The notes under the pieces: model-generated
Told to the model about the DNA's origin: nothing
What the model saw: the letters and a program-made list of their open reading frames with translations, nothing else
Database searches by the model: none
Shown here: piece after piece, positions 41,425 to 49,624 of the stretch
Layout: the number at the start of each line of letters is the position of its first letter
How positions within the stretch are numbered: the first letter of the stretch is position 1
NCBI GenBank assembly: GCA_045544955.1
Contig: JAZPZY010000042.1
Coordinates: forward strand, 83,667 to 147,666
Reading direction: 5' to 3'
Source: SIG701 sp045544955
GTDB taxonomy: Bacteria > Bacillota > Clostridia > Oscillospirales > CAG-272
Length of the DNA stretch: 64,000 nt
Translations under genes and position numbers: made by a program

Positions 41425-44400
41425 TTATTTCTGTGCTTCCAAAAACCGCATGAGGATCGTGGCGGCCTGTGCACGGGTTGCACTGCCGGCAGGCTCCAGC
41501 ATACCGTTGCCTGCATCACCGATGAGGCCTGCATTGCACGCCCACTTCACAGCGGGAAGTGCCCAATCGCTGACCTTATCTGCATCGGGGTAAGTGACGT
41601 CTGCATCAGCAGTTACGTCGTATCCCTTGTACTGTGCGTAGCGATACATAACCGTAGCGATCTGCTCACGGGTCAGTGCATCGGCAGGACCGAAGACGTC
41701 AGCGCCGTAGCCGCCCATAATATTGTTGGCAGCACCCCAGGCGATGGCCTTGGAATACCACATGCCGTCTGCCACATCGGTGAACTTCACACCGTTCTGC
41801 ACGGCAGGCTCACCCTCCAGACGCCACAGGATCGTCAGAAGCATAGCACGGTTCATAGCGGTATCGGGCTCGAAGGTATTTTCACCCATGCCGTTCATCA
41901 TTCCCTTTTCCACGGCGTAGTGGATACCGTCGTGATACCATGCGTTTCTGTCAATATCGATGAAGTCGTAGAGAACGCAGGTGCTGTCCTTGCCGCAAAC
42001 GGCAGGAAGTTCGGGAACGACCGGTGTCTCGATCTTCTTGAAGGAGGCCGTTACCGTTACCTTATCCATAGGCATATTGAACGTGTAGGTATTGCCCACA
42101 GCCGTCAGGAGAACCGTTTTGCCGTAGTGCGTTACTACCTGCAGAGACTCCAGCATGTAGCCTTCATCCGGCGTAACCGTCAACTGAACCATAGTGCCGT
42201 CCACTGCATTCGACTTGCTTGCAGCTACCTTACCGCCTACGGCGTCAGCAACCGTAATCTTGTGTGCGAAAGGAATGTAGAAGAACTTCTGGGACACGGT
42301 CAGCGTACCGCTTACGTATACGATATCGTTGTAGTTGCCGCCGTCGGGTGCTTCAGCACCGGAAACGAGGATCTTGTACGAACCGGTAGCTTCCATATTC
42401 GGTACGTTCTCGTAAGCGATAGTGGGCAGGGTCTTCAGCGATTCGCCGTTTGCCAGGCCGAGCACCGTGTAGTCAGCAGTGCCGAGAACGGGCAGAACGT
42501 CGCCGGTGCGTGCGTCCTTATCGTCTGCGGTAATCGTAATGGTTGCCTTCTTAATAATGAAGTTATAGGTCTTGCTGTCGGTGGTATTGTCATTCCACTG
42601 ATAGTTGGCCGTGTTCTTCAGAGCAACCGTTACGGTGTAACCGGTCTCGTTTGCGTTGGTCTGTACGTTGCCGGTCACGGTGTACGCGCTATTTGCGGCG
42701 ATCTTATAGGTCTGTGCGGCACCGTTATAGGTGTAAACAGTGGTGTCAGCTGCAGGAGCCGTAACCTTTGCCTTATTCACAGTGAAGGTATAGGTGCGGG
42801 CTGCCGTGGAACTGTCACTCCACTCATAGTTATCCGTATCGACGAGGGAAACGGTTACGGTGGAAGAGCCGGCGTCAGTCAGCTTATTGCCGGTTACGGT
42901 GTATGCGTCATTGGCAGGAATCTTGTACGTCTGCTCACTGCCGGTATAGGAGTAAACCGTCGTGTCAGCCGCAGGAATCTGGATCTGCTTTTTATTAACC
43001 GTTACGGTAACGTCCTGGGTATCCGGTGCATGAGAATTGGTTTCGGATGCGGTAACAGTAACCGTTGCCGTACCTACCTTCTTAATGGTCAGAACACCGG
43101 TGGCGGCATCTATCTCAATCACGTCGTTGCCGGCCGTTACTGCATAGGAAAGGGTACCGTTGCCGTTCGTGGAGGCGACTACTGCCTTGTTGGTATCACC
43201 GTACGTAACCGTTACGTTCTCGGCGGTAACGGTCTGCGGTGCTTTCGTGCTGATGGAGAAATCATCCGTTGCGGTACCGCCTTTGTAGTTGTCGGTAGCG
43301 GCTACCGTTGCACGAACGGTATATTCACCGATTGCAGTGGGCACGGTGGTGGTGTAGGTGCTGTCGTCAGCGGTTTTTACCTTATACTCGTAAAGCACGG
43401 AACCGTTGCCCTTATTGCCGGTAACGGTAGGTGCATTTGCCGGATTGTCGACAACCCAGCCCACGATATTGACCGTAAGGGTCAGATCCGCAGGAAGAAT
43501 GGTAAAGTTCACGCTGGTCTCACCGGTGTAGTTGCCGATACCTTTGATCTTAACGGTTGCGGGACCGGGGATGACATTCACGTTGTTTTCGTAATCGTAG
43601 GTGAAATCAGTGCCGGAAACGAGAGCGACAGAATTTGCCGTCACACCGGGCTCGGGCTTGATCTCCTCGCCGGTATAGATTTTATCCGTTACGGCTTCCA
43701 CCGTGATACCACTGTCGTAGATCGGTCTTGCAAGGATCTTGAAATCTGCCTTGGCGGCCGAAGATCCCTTGTAGTTCTCCGTTTCTGCAATGGTCGCACG
43801 GAGGGTGTACTGACCGGCGGCGGTGGGAACGGTGGTGGTATACGCATCATCCGTTTCGCTGAGAAGCTTATACTCGTAGGTTACAGCACCGTTTCCGATG
43901 TTTCCGTTAAGCTCCGGTGCTGCAGCCGTATAGCCGTACGTCCAGTTGCTTACGGTCACAGAAGGTACGATGGGTGCCTTCTTAATAATGAAGGTGTACT
44001 TCTGATCGTCGGAAGAACCGTTTGCCCACTGGTAGTTGGCCTTATCCTTCAACTGAACGATTACTTCGTAGCCGGTCTCATTGGCGTTGGTGTACGTATC
44101 CTTGCCGTCCTTCACTTCATACAGAGAACTTGCGGCGATCACGTACGTCTTAGGATTGCCGTCGTACACGTATTCGGTTTCATCCTTAGCAGGGATATCC
44201 ACGCTTCCCTTTGCAATGGTGAAGGGGAGAGGATCACTTTCCGCTGCGGTATAGTTGGTGCCTTCCGCCATTTTTGCCTTTGCCCAATAGCTGCCGGCAG
44301 ATACAGGCTTAACTGTGGTTTCACCTGCGGTGCACGCTTCGTCGGTGTAGTAGTATACAGTTACCACACCGTCGCTGCCGTGGGTATCATAGACGGCATC

Positions 44401-45753
44401 ACCGATAGCATTCGGATAGGTGGCATCCAGACTGCCGCTGAGGGTAATCTTACCGTCTGCCCGAACGATGTTGAAGAACTTAACCTTATTTTCAAAGGTA
44501 TAGTTGCTTCCAGCTTTTGCCTTAACGGTCACAGCACCGCCGTTAGCACCAACTGCCACGTTTGTACCGTATTCTACGGTAAAGTCCTTCGCAGAATCCA
44601 GCATCGTGCCGTTGCCCTGCACGAATACGTCAGGACGGATCTGTTCACCTGTATATTTCTGATCGGCAATTTCTAGAATCAGAATGTTGATCGGCTTGGC
44701 AACAACCTCAACCGGTACGTCGATATTCTCAACGGTGAGGTAATCCGCCGTATTGGCCGGGGTAAAGGTTGCCTTGAAGGACTTCACGCCCACGTCGCCC
44801 ACAGATGCATCGGGAGAAACCCACGTCCAGGTACCGGGCGTATTGCCGGCAGGAATTACCGGGAAAGCAGCAGCAGACAGCTTCTGACCGTACTGTACCG
44901 TAATGCCGGCAGGGACGGTGTAAACCGGATTATCCTTGCCTGCGGTTATCGGGAAGGCATGGGACAGATTATAACTGCCGTCAGCCTGCTTTGCGGCCGT
45001 CCAAGCCACACCGTCTACGGTGAAGGAAACGCCGTCACCGAATACGTAGCCGGTGTTGGCCTTTACGTTCAGCGTAGCCGTGTATACCGTATCGCCGGCA
45101 AACACAGCATGAGCGGGCGTCCAGTCAAGAGACGTAACCGTCACATTAGCGGGAGCAGTAACGGCTGCGGCAACGGTAGGCGTAGCTTTCTTCATGGGAG
45201 CCGGCACGCCGTTAAGAGCGATGGTGCCGGTGAGCTTGGCAACCACGTTTACTGTTGCCTTCGTTTTGGTTGCGCCGGCGGAAGCGGTCAGATCCGACGC
45301 AATCTCGTCAGCGATTTCAAGGATATCGACCGTGAAATCAGCATTTCCTGCTGCAGCCGCCGCCTTTACCGTGAAACTTGCCTCAATCAGCTTCAGATTA
45401 GCCGCAGTGGTGGCAGTTTCAAAGGTATCGTCATTGGAAGACCACTCTCCGCGGAATCTTCCGTTGGTATTTGCCTGTGCAACCATATGATTCGTATCTC
45501 TGTCAAGGGGAGATATATCTGCATATACGATCTGGGTTGCTTCAAATCGGGTATTATCAAATCCAATTTCGATTGCGATTGCATCCACACCGCTCACCGA
45601 ATTGGGAACCGTATAGGTGAGCGTAAAGGTGTCTCCGGGCTGCAATGCCGTTTTGCTTGCCACAAGACATCCGCTTGCTGCATACGTGGGAACAACCACC
45701 ATAGCAAACAGCAGACATACTGTAATGGCAATAGTTGCAAGTTGCTTTTTCAT
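41425..45753 (-). CDS. SLH-anchored surface protein with N-terminal cohesin-like domain
   Basis: 1442 residues. A signal peptide (MKKQLATIAITVCLLFAMVV, then YAAS) is followed by a cohesin-like domain at about 27-170 (LQPGDTFTLTYTVPNSVSGV; AIEIGFDNTRFEATQIVYAD). The middle is a chain of MBG/Ig-like repeats (about 175-1150; recurring IPAADTTVYSYTGSEQTYKI and TVPTAAGQYTLRATIAETEN types), then an InlB B-repeat-like domain (about 1150-1235; QLTVTPDEGYMLESLQVV). Three SLH domains end the protein from about 1254 (FIDIDRNAWYHDGIHYAVEK; FTDVADGMWYSKAIAWGAAN; YPDADKVSDWALPAVKWACN), which should bind cell-wall polymer. It lies 15 nt after a dockerin-bearing gene, so it could anchor those proteins. Confidence 0.88.
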   Translation of the reverse strand: MKKQLATIAITVCLLFAMVVVPTYAASGCLVASKTALQPGDTFTLTYTVPNSVSGVDAIAIEIGFDNTRFEATQIVYADISPLDRDTNHMVAQANTNGRFRGEWSSNDDTFETATTAANLKLIEASFTVKAAAAAGNADFTVDILEIADEIASDLTASAGATKTKATVNVVAKLTGTIALNGVPAPMKKATPTVAAAVTAPANVTVTSLDWTPAHAVFAGDTVYTATLNVKANTGYVFGDGVSFTVDGVAWTAAKQADGSYNLSHAFPITAGKDNPVYTVPAGITVQYGQKLSAAAFPVIPAGNTPGTWTWVSPDASVGDVGVKSFKATFTPANTADYLTVENIDVPVEVVAKPINILILEIADQKYTGEQIRPDVFVQGNGTMLDSAKDFTVEYGTNVAVGANGGAVTVKAKAGSNYTFENKVKFFNIVRADGKITLSGSLDATYPNAIGDAVYDTHGSDGVVTVYYYTDEACTAGETTVKPVSAGSYWAKAKMAEGTNYTAAESDPLPFTIAKGSVDIPAKDETEYVYDGNPKTYVIAASSLYEVKDGKDTYTNANETGYEVIVQLKDKANYQWANGSSDDQKYTFIIKKAPIVPSVTVSNWTYGYTAAAPELNGNIGNGAVTYEYKLLSETDDAYTTTVPTAAGQYTLRATIAETENYKGSSAAKADFKILARPIYDSGITVEAVTDKIYTGEEIKPEPGVTANSVALVSGTDFTYDYENNVNVIPGPATVKIKGIGNYTGETSVNFTILPADLTLTVNIVGWVVDNPANAPTVTGNKGNGSVLYEYKVKTADDSTYTTTVPTAIGEYTVRATVAATDNYKGGTATDDFSISTKAPQTVTAENVTVTYGDTNKAVVASTNGNGTLSYAVTAGNDVIEIDAATGVLTIKKVGTATVTVTASETNSHAPDTQDVTVTVNKKQIQIPAADTTVYSYTGSEQTYKIPANDAYTVTGNKLTDAGSSTVTVSLVDTDNYEWSDSSTAARTYTFTVNKAKVTAPAADTTVYTYNGAAQTYKIAANSAYTVTGNVQTNANETGYTVTVALKNTANYQWNDNTTDSKTYNFIIKKATITITADDKDARTGDVLPVLGTADYTVLGLANGESLKTLPTIAYENVPNMEATGSYKILVSGAEAPDGGNYNDIVYVSGTLTVSQKFFYIPFAHKITVADAVGGKVAASKSNAVDGTMVQLTVTPDEGYMLESLQVVTHYGKTVLLTAVGNTYTFNMPMDKVTVTASFKKIETPVVPELPAVCGKDSTCVLYDFIDIDRNAWYHDGIHYAVEKGMMNGMGENTFEPDTAMNRAMLLTILWRLEGEPAVQNGVKFTDVADGMWYSKAIAWGAANNIMGGYGADVFGPADALTREQIATVMYRYAQYKGYDVTADADVTYPDADKVSDWALPAVKWACNAGLIGDAGNGMLEPAGSATRAQAATILMRFLEAQK

Positions 45754-45768
45754 TCGTGGGCCTCCGTT

Positions 45769-48700
45769 TTACTTTATGTAGTCAAAAACAGATCGTGCAA
45801 GCTTCGTAAAGCGCAAAATCTGGCTGGCATCAACATTGGTTATCTCTGCGTCCCCATTCTGAGGATTGGTTACGTTGGCAGCATCCAGACGTTCTGCCAT
45901 TTCTTGAGCAGTTCCACTCTTGAATATAGAGTTTGCCAATTTCGTGTAACGCAGGATCTGGCTGGCATCCGTACTGGTTACCACTCCGTCGTACGTTACG
46001 TCGCCGTACAGCCACAGTTTCTGCTGGCCGGCATCCACGTCGGCACCGCTGACGGTGATCTCCACGATCTTGGGAACATACTTGCCGGGCTTCAGAATCA
46101 CCAGCTTATACGTACCGTCCGCAACACCCTCGAAGGTAAACGACTGCGATTTCATCGCTTTGCCGCTCACCGTGGTACCGGTGATGCTTCCCTTCTCGGC
46201 GGTATACAGTGCGTTCGTGTATACGCCGGATGCCCATTCGGACTGGATGGTGGCTTTTGTCGCCGTGCCCGCATACAGCAGGTACATGGCATCGTCCGTA
46301 TCGTTCCAGCTGACTGCCGTACCGCTTACCGTTACGCCCGCAGGGCTGGGTACCGGAACGGTTACGGTGCAGCTCGCTACGAACTCGCCGTCCGTCGTTA
46401 CTGCCGTGATCGTTGCCGCGCCCGGAGCCTTGGCGGTAATCACGCCGTCTGCCACGGAAACGACGTCCTTATTGGAGGACGTCCAGGATACCGTCTTAAC
46501 GGCGGCGTCTGCCGGCGTTACCGCTGCGATCAGCGTATCCGTTTCATCAACTGCCAGTGTTACTGCATTTTTGTTCAGAGAAACTCCGGTAACCTTCACC
46601 GGCAGGGGTTCGCAGGGAATGGACTGCTGAGCCGCGAAGGTTTCGGCAGCAGATCCGGCCGGTGCCATAAACGTGACGGAGAGACTGGCCGTAAAGGCCG
46701 TTTCCGCAATCGCAGTGTCACTGCCTTCCACGGAGACCGCAGTAAGGCTTGCACACGAAGCAAATGCACCGGCACCAACGTGCTCCGTAGTTTCCGGGAT
46801 AGACACGGTCTCAAGAGCCGTACAGCCGCTGAATGCTTCCTCGGCAATTTCGGTAATACCGTCCGGGATAGAGACGTTTTCAAGAGCCGTACAGCCGCTG
46901 AACGCCTCCTTGGCGATGGTAGTAACGCCTTCCGTGATCTCAACGGATTTGATGATGGAACGGTATGCATCCCAAGGAGCAGTCGCCGTACCGCCGGTAC
47001 GGGCAGAAGCACCCGTAAGGCTGAACGTGCTGACGGGTACGTCCGTTTCCCACATGGCTCCGATACCGGTGACGATCAGCGATCCGTCGGATGCCAGCAC
47101 CCAGGTAAGGTTATCACCGTCGATACCGAAGGAACCGTGTGCGACGAGGCTCACGAAATTTTTGCTCATCTCAGTCGCATACTGCTCTGCCGTCGATCCT
47201 GTATAGCCGTACAGAGTAGCAGCCGTGGTAACAGCGCTGGTACCGATCGTCATCTCGTCGTTCAAAACGATCAGCTTTTCAAGAGCGGTACATCCGCCAA
47301 AGGCAGAGCCGCCAAGGGAAGTTACGCTGTCGGGAAGAATCACGCTTCTCAGATTGGAGCATCCGACAAATGCAAAGGTACTGATTGAAGTCAGCGTTTT
47401 CGGAAGAAGGATCCGTCGGAGGTTGATACAGTCCTTAAACGCCCCGGACTGAATCTGCTTGATTCCCTCAGGAATCACAATAGACGTAAGACCGGCACAG
47501 TAAGCAAACACATTGGCGCCAATGGAGGTCACACTGTCGGGGATGATAATCTTTGAAAGGTTAGCACAACCGGAGAACGCGCCGTGGTCAACGGTCACGG
47601 TACCGTCCGGAATTGCATACGTTCCGTCAGCCTTACCGGCGGGGTACTGAACGATCGTAGTTCTGTCTTTGGTGAACACCACGCCGTCTACGTCGATGTA
47701 GGCCGCGTTACCGGCATCCACGTCGATGCTCACAAGTCCTGGGCACCGTTCAAATGCGCTCGGCTGAATCGTCGTAACACTTGCGGGAACGACGACCGTT
47801 TTCAGTCCGGAACAGCGGGCGAACGCAAAAGATTCAATCGTGAGAACGCCGTTCGGGATCGATGCTTCGTTAAGACTGATACATCCGTCAAATGCGTATC
47901 CGCCGATCCGTGTAACGGTAGCCGGAATGGAAACACTCACAAGAACGGTACAATCTTCAAAAGCGCGGGTACCGATGCTGGTGGCACCGTTTTCGATAAC
48001 GACTTTCCGGATGGAAGATGCGTACTCAAGCCACGGTACGTCGCTTTTAAACACCCAGCCGTCACCCATGGTGCCCGTACCGCTTATGGTCAAAGTACCG
48101 TCGGCGGCAAGCACCCAGGTAAGATTCTGACCGCAGTTACCGGAGGCGACAGGCAGCATACCCGTTACGGTAACGACAACCGTGTCGGAGCATTTTCCGT
48201 CTGCGGCGGTGGCTGTAATTACGGCAACACCGGCTTTCAAACCGGTAATAATGCCGTCGGAAACGGTGGCCACCTTTTCATCGGAGGATTTCCAGGATAC
48301 CGTTTTATCCGTGCCGTCCGGCACCACGAGAGTAGCAGTAACCGCAGTCATCTCGCCCGCCTTCAGGCTGATCGCTTCTTCGCTCAGGGTCAAGCTGTAA
48401 ACCGGAGCCGCCGTTACCGTCACCGATGCAGGTACAGTGGTAAACGGCACTTTGCCGCCCGCTTCGCTGGAAATTGCAATCTCTGCAAATCCCAGTTCCT
48501 TTACGCCGGCAGAGGCAGCGGCATCCACCACTGCAGTAACCGTAGCGATCTTCTCTTTTGCGGAATCGGTCTTGCCGGCGCCGCCCACGATACAGATCCG
48601 CCAGTGATCACCGTTGTTATCTATATCGACGTTACCGCTCTTCTCAACACCAGTAACGGTAATTCCATTTTGAGCAGTCATCAGCGTCAAAGAATATCCG

Positions 48701-49530
48701 TCATACGTACCGGAGAGCAGCACGTCATAGGTAAACACCGCACCGGGTGCCAGGTTGGCAGCTGCGGTTTCCGTATATACTACTGCGTTAGCCGTTTCTG
48801 AAGCAGACTGGGAAACGATTACCGTCACAGTATCGGTAAATCCGCCATCCACGGTAGTTGCCGTAATCACAGACGTACCCGCTTTCAAAGCGGTGATCAC
48901 ACCGTTTGATACGGATGCCACCGTCGGTTCGGATGAAGTCCACACGATCGCTTTGTTGGTGGCCTCTGCAGGAAAAACCGTGGCATTTACCGCCGTCATC
49001 TCACCAACGTTGAGGCTGAACGTTTCATTATCCAGCGTCACGCCGGTAACGGGAACGCCCGTAACAGCGGCTTTCACCGTTACGGAAGCGTAGTTTTCTT
49101 CATATATTGCCCGGCCGCCAATATCACTGGCAACGGCAACGGAAGAAAGACTCAGTTCTTTTACACCGGCGACGGCGGCAGCATCAACCACTGCAGTAAC
49201 AGTAGCAACCGTCTCCTCAGCGGAATTGACCTTTCCAAGCCCGCCCAGAACGGAAACCATCCAGTAATCACCCATGTCATCCACGTTGATAGCGGACGAA
49301 GCGGCGGTGACACTCGTTACGGTAACACCGTCCTGCGCTTTGCTGACATGCAGAGAATAGCCGCTATACGTACCGGACAGGCCAATATCGTACGTGAAAA
49401 CACCGCCCGGTGACAGCGTATCCGCTGTTGTTTTCGTATACACAACAGCCTCGGTTGCTGCCAGTACACCCAGCGGGAATATCGCCAACACAAGTACCAT
49501 GGCAATAACCGCAGAAAGAATTCTTTTCAT
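45769..49530 (-). CDS. Secreted multidomain protein: cohesin-like, Big2, BspA-type LRR and dockerin
   Basis: 1253 residues with a signal peptide (MKRILSAVIAMVLVLAIFPL). Two cohesin-like domains (about 27-155 and 245-370; LSPGGVFTYDIGLSGTYSGY and LAPGAVFTYDVLLSGTYDGY) alternate with Big2 domains (about 158-240, 375-455, 990-1075). BspA-type leucine-rich repeats fill about 480-980 (VSIPATVTRIGGYAFDGCIS and similar). The C-terminal 75 residues are a type I dockerin: GDVTYDGVVTSTDASQILRY carries the first calcium loop, NGDAEITNVDASQILRFTKL the second. Such a protein would be exported and bound by a cohesin, perhaps the one in the neighbouring SLH protein. Confidence 0.87.
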   Translation of the reverse strand: MKRILSAVIAMVLVLAIFPLGVLAATEAVVYTKTTADTLSPGGVFTYDIGLSGTYSGYSLHVSKAQDGVTVTSVTAASSAINVDDMGDYWMVSVLGGLGKVNSAEETVATVTAVVDAAAVAGVKELSLSSVAVASDIGGRAIYEENYASVTVKAAVTGVPVTGVTLDNETFSLNVGEMTAVNATVFPAEATNKAIVWTSSEPTVASVSNGVITALKAGTSVITATTVDGGFTDTVTVIVSQSASETANAVVYTETAAANLAPGAVFTYDVLLSGTYDGYSLTLMTAQNGITVTGVEKSGNVDIDNNGDHWRICIVGGAGKTDSAKEKIATVTAVVDAAASAGVKELGFAEIAISSEAGGKVPFTTVPASVTVTAAPVYSLTLSEEAISLKAGEMTAVTATLVVPDGTDKTVSWKSSDEKVATVSDGIITGLKAGVAVITATAADGKCSDTVVVTVTGMLPVASGNCGQNLTWVLAADGTLTISGTGTMGDGWVFKSDVPWLEYASSIRKVVIENGATSIGTRAFEDCTVLVSVSIPATVTRIGGYAFDGCISLNEASIPNGVLTIESFAFARCSGLKTVVVPASVTTIQPSAFERCPGLVSIDVDAGNAAYIDVDGVVFTKDRTTIVQYPAGKADGTYAIPDGTVTVDHGAFSGCANLSKIIIPDSVTSIGANVFAYCAGLTSIVIPEGIKQIQSGAFKDCINLRRILLPKTLTSISTFAFVGCSNLRSVILPDSVTSLGGSAFGGCTALEKLIVLNDEMTIGTSAVTTAATLYGYTGSTAEQYATEMSKNFVSLVAHGSFGIDGDNLTWVLASDGSLIVTGIGAMWETDVPVSTFSLTGASARTGGTATAPWDAYRSIIKSVEITEGVTTIAKEAFSGCTALENVSIPDGITEIAEEAFSGCTALETVSIPETTEHVGAGAFASCASLTAVSVEGSDTAIAETAFTASLSVTFMAPAGSAAETFAAQQSIPCEPLPVKVTGVSLNKNAVTLAVDETDTLIAAVTPADAAVKTVSWTSSNKDVVSVADGVITAKAPGAATITAVTTDGEFVASCTVTVPVPSPAGVTVSGTAVSWNDTDDAMYLLYAGTATKATIQSEWASGVYTNALYTAEKGSITGTTVSGKAMKSQSFTFEGVADGTYKLVILKPGKYVPKIVEITVSGADVDAGQQKLWLYGDVTYDGVVTSTDASQILRYTKLANSIFKSGTAQEMAERLDAANVTNPQNGDAEITNVDASQILRFTKLARSVFDYIK

Positions 49531-49624
49531 TTAACCCTCCTATATGCTGCGTGTATTTTTCGCTTACAGTATCATGCTGATATAATAGTGAAGATTTTTA
49601 TTAATTATTGTCGGTAGACGTTCA

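Noticed and set aside
41404..47388. Very long plus-strand open frames (about 1090 and 809 codons) opposite the SLH and dockerin proteins
   Set aside because: They are antisense to genes with signal peptides and clear SLH, dockerin and LRR domains. Their residues (many Cys, His, Gly, Arg) are what the complement of Thr/Val/Ala-rich repeats gives, and they lack a ribosome binding site.
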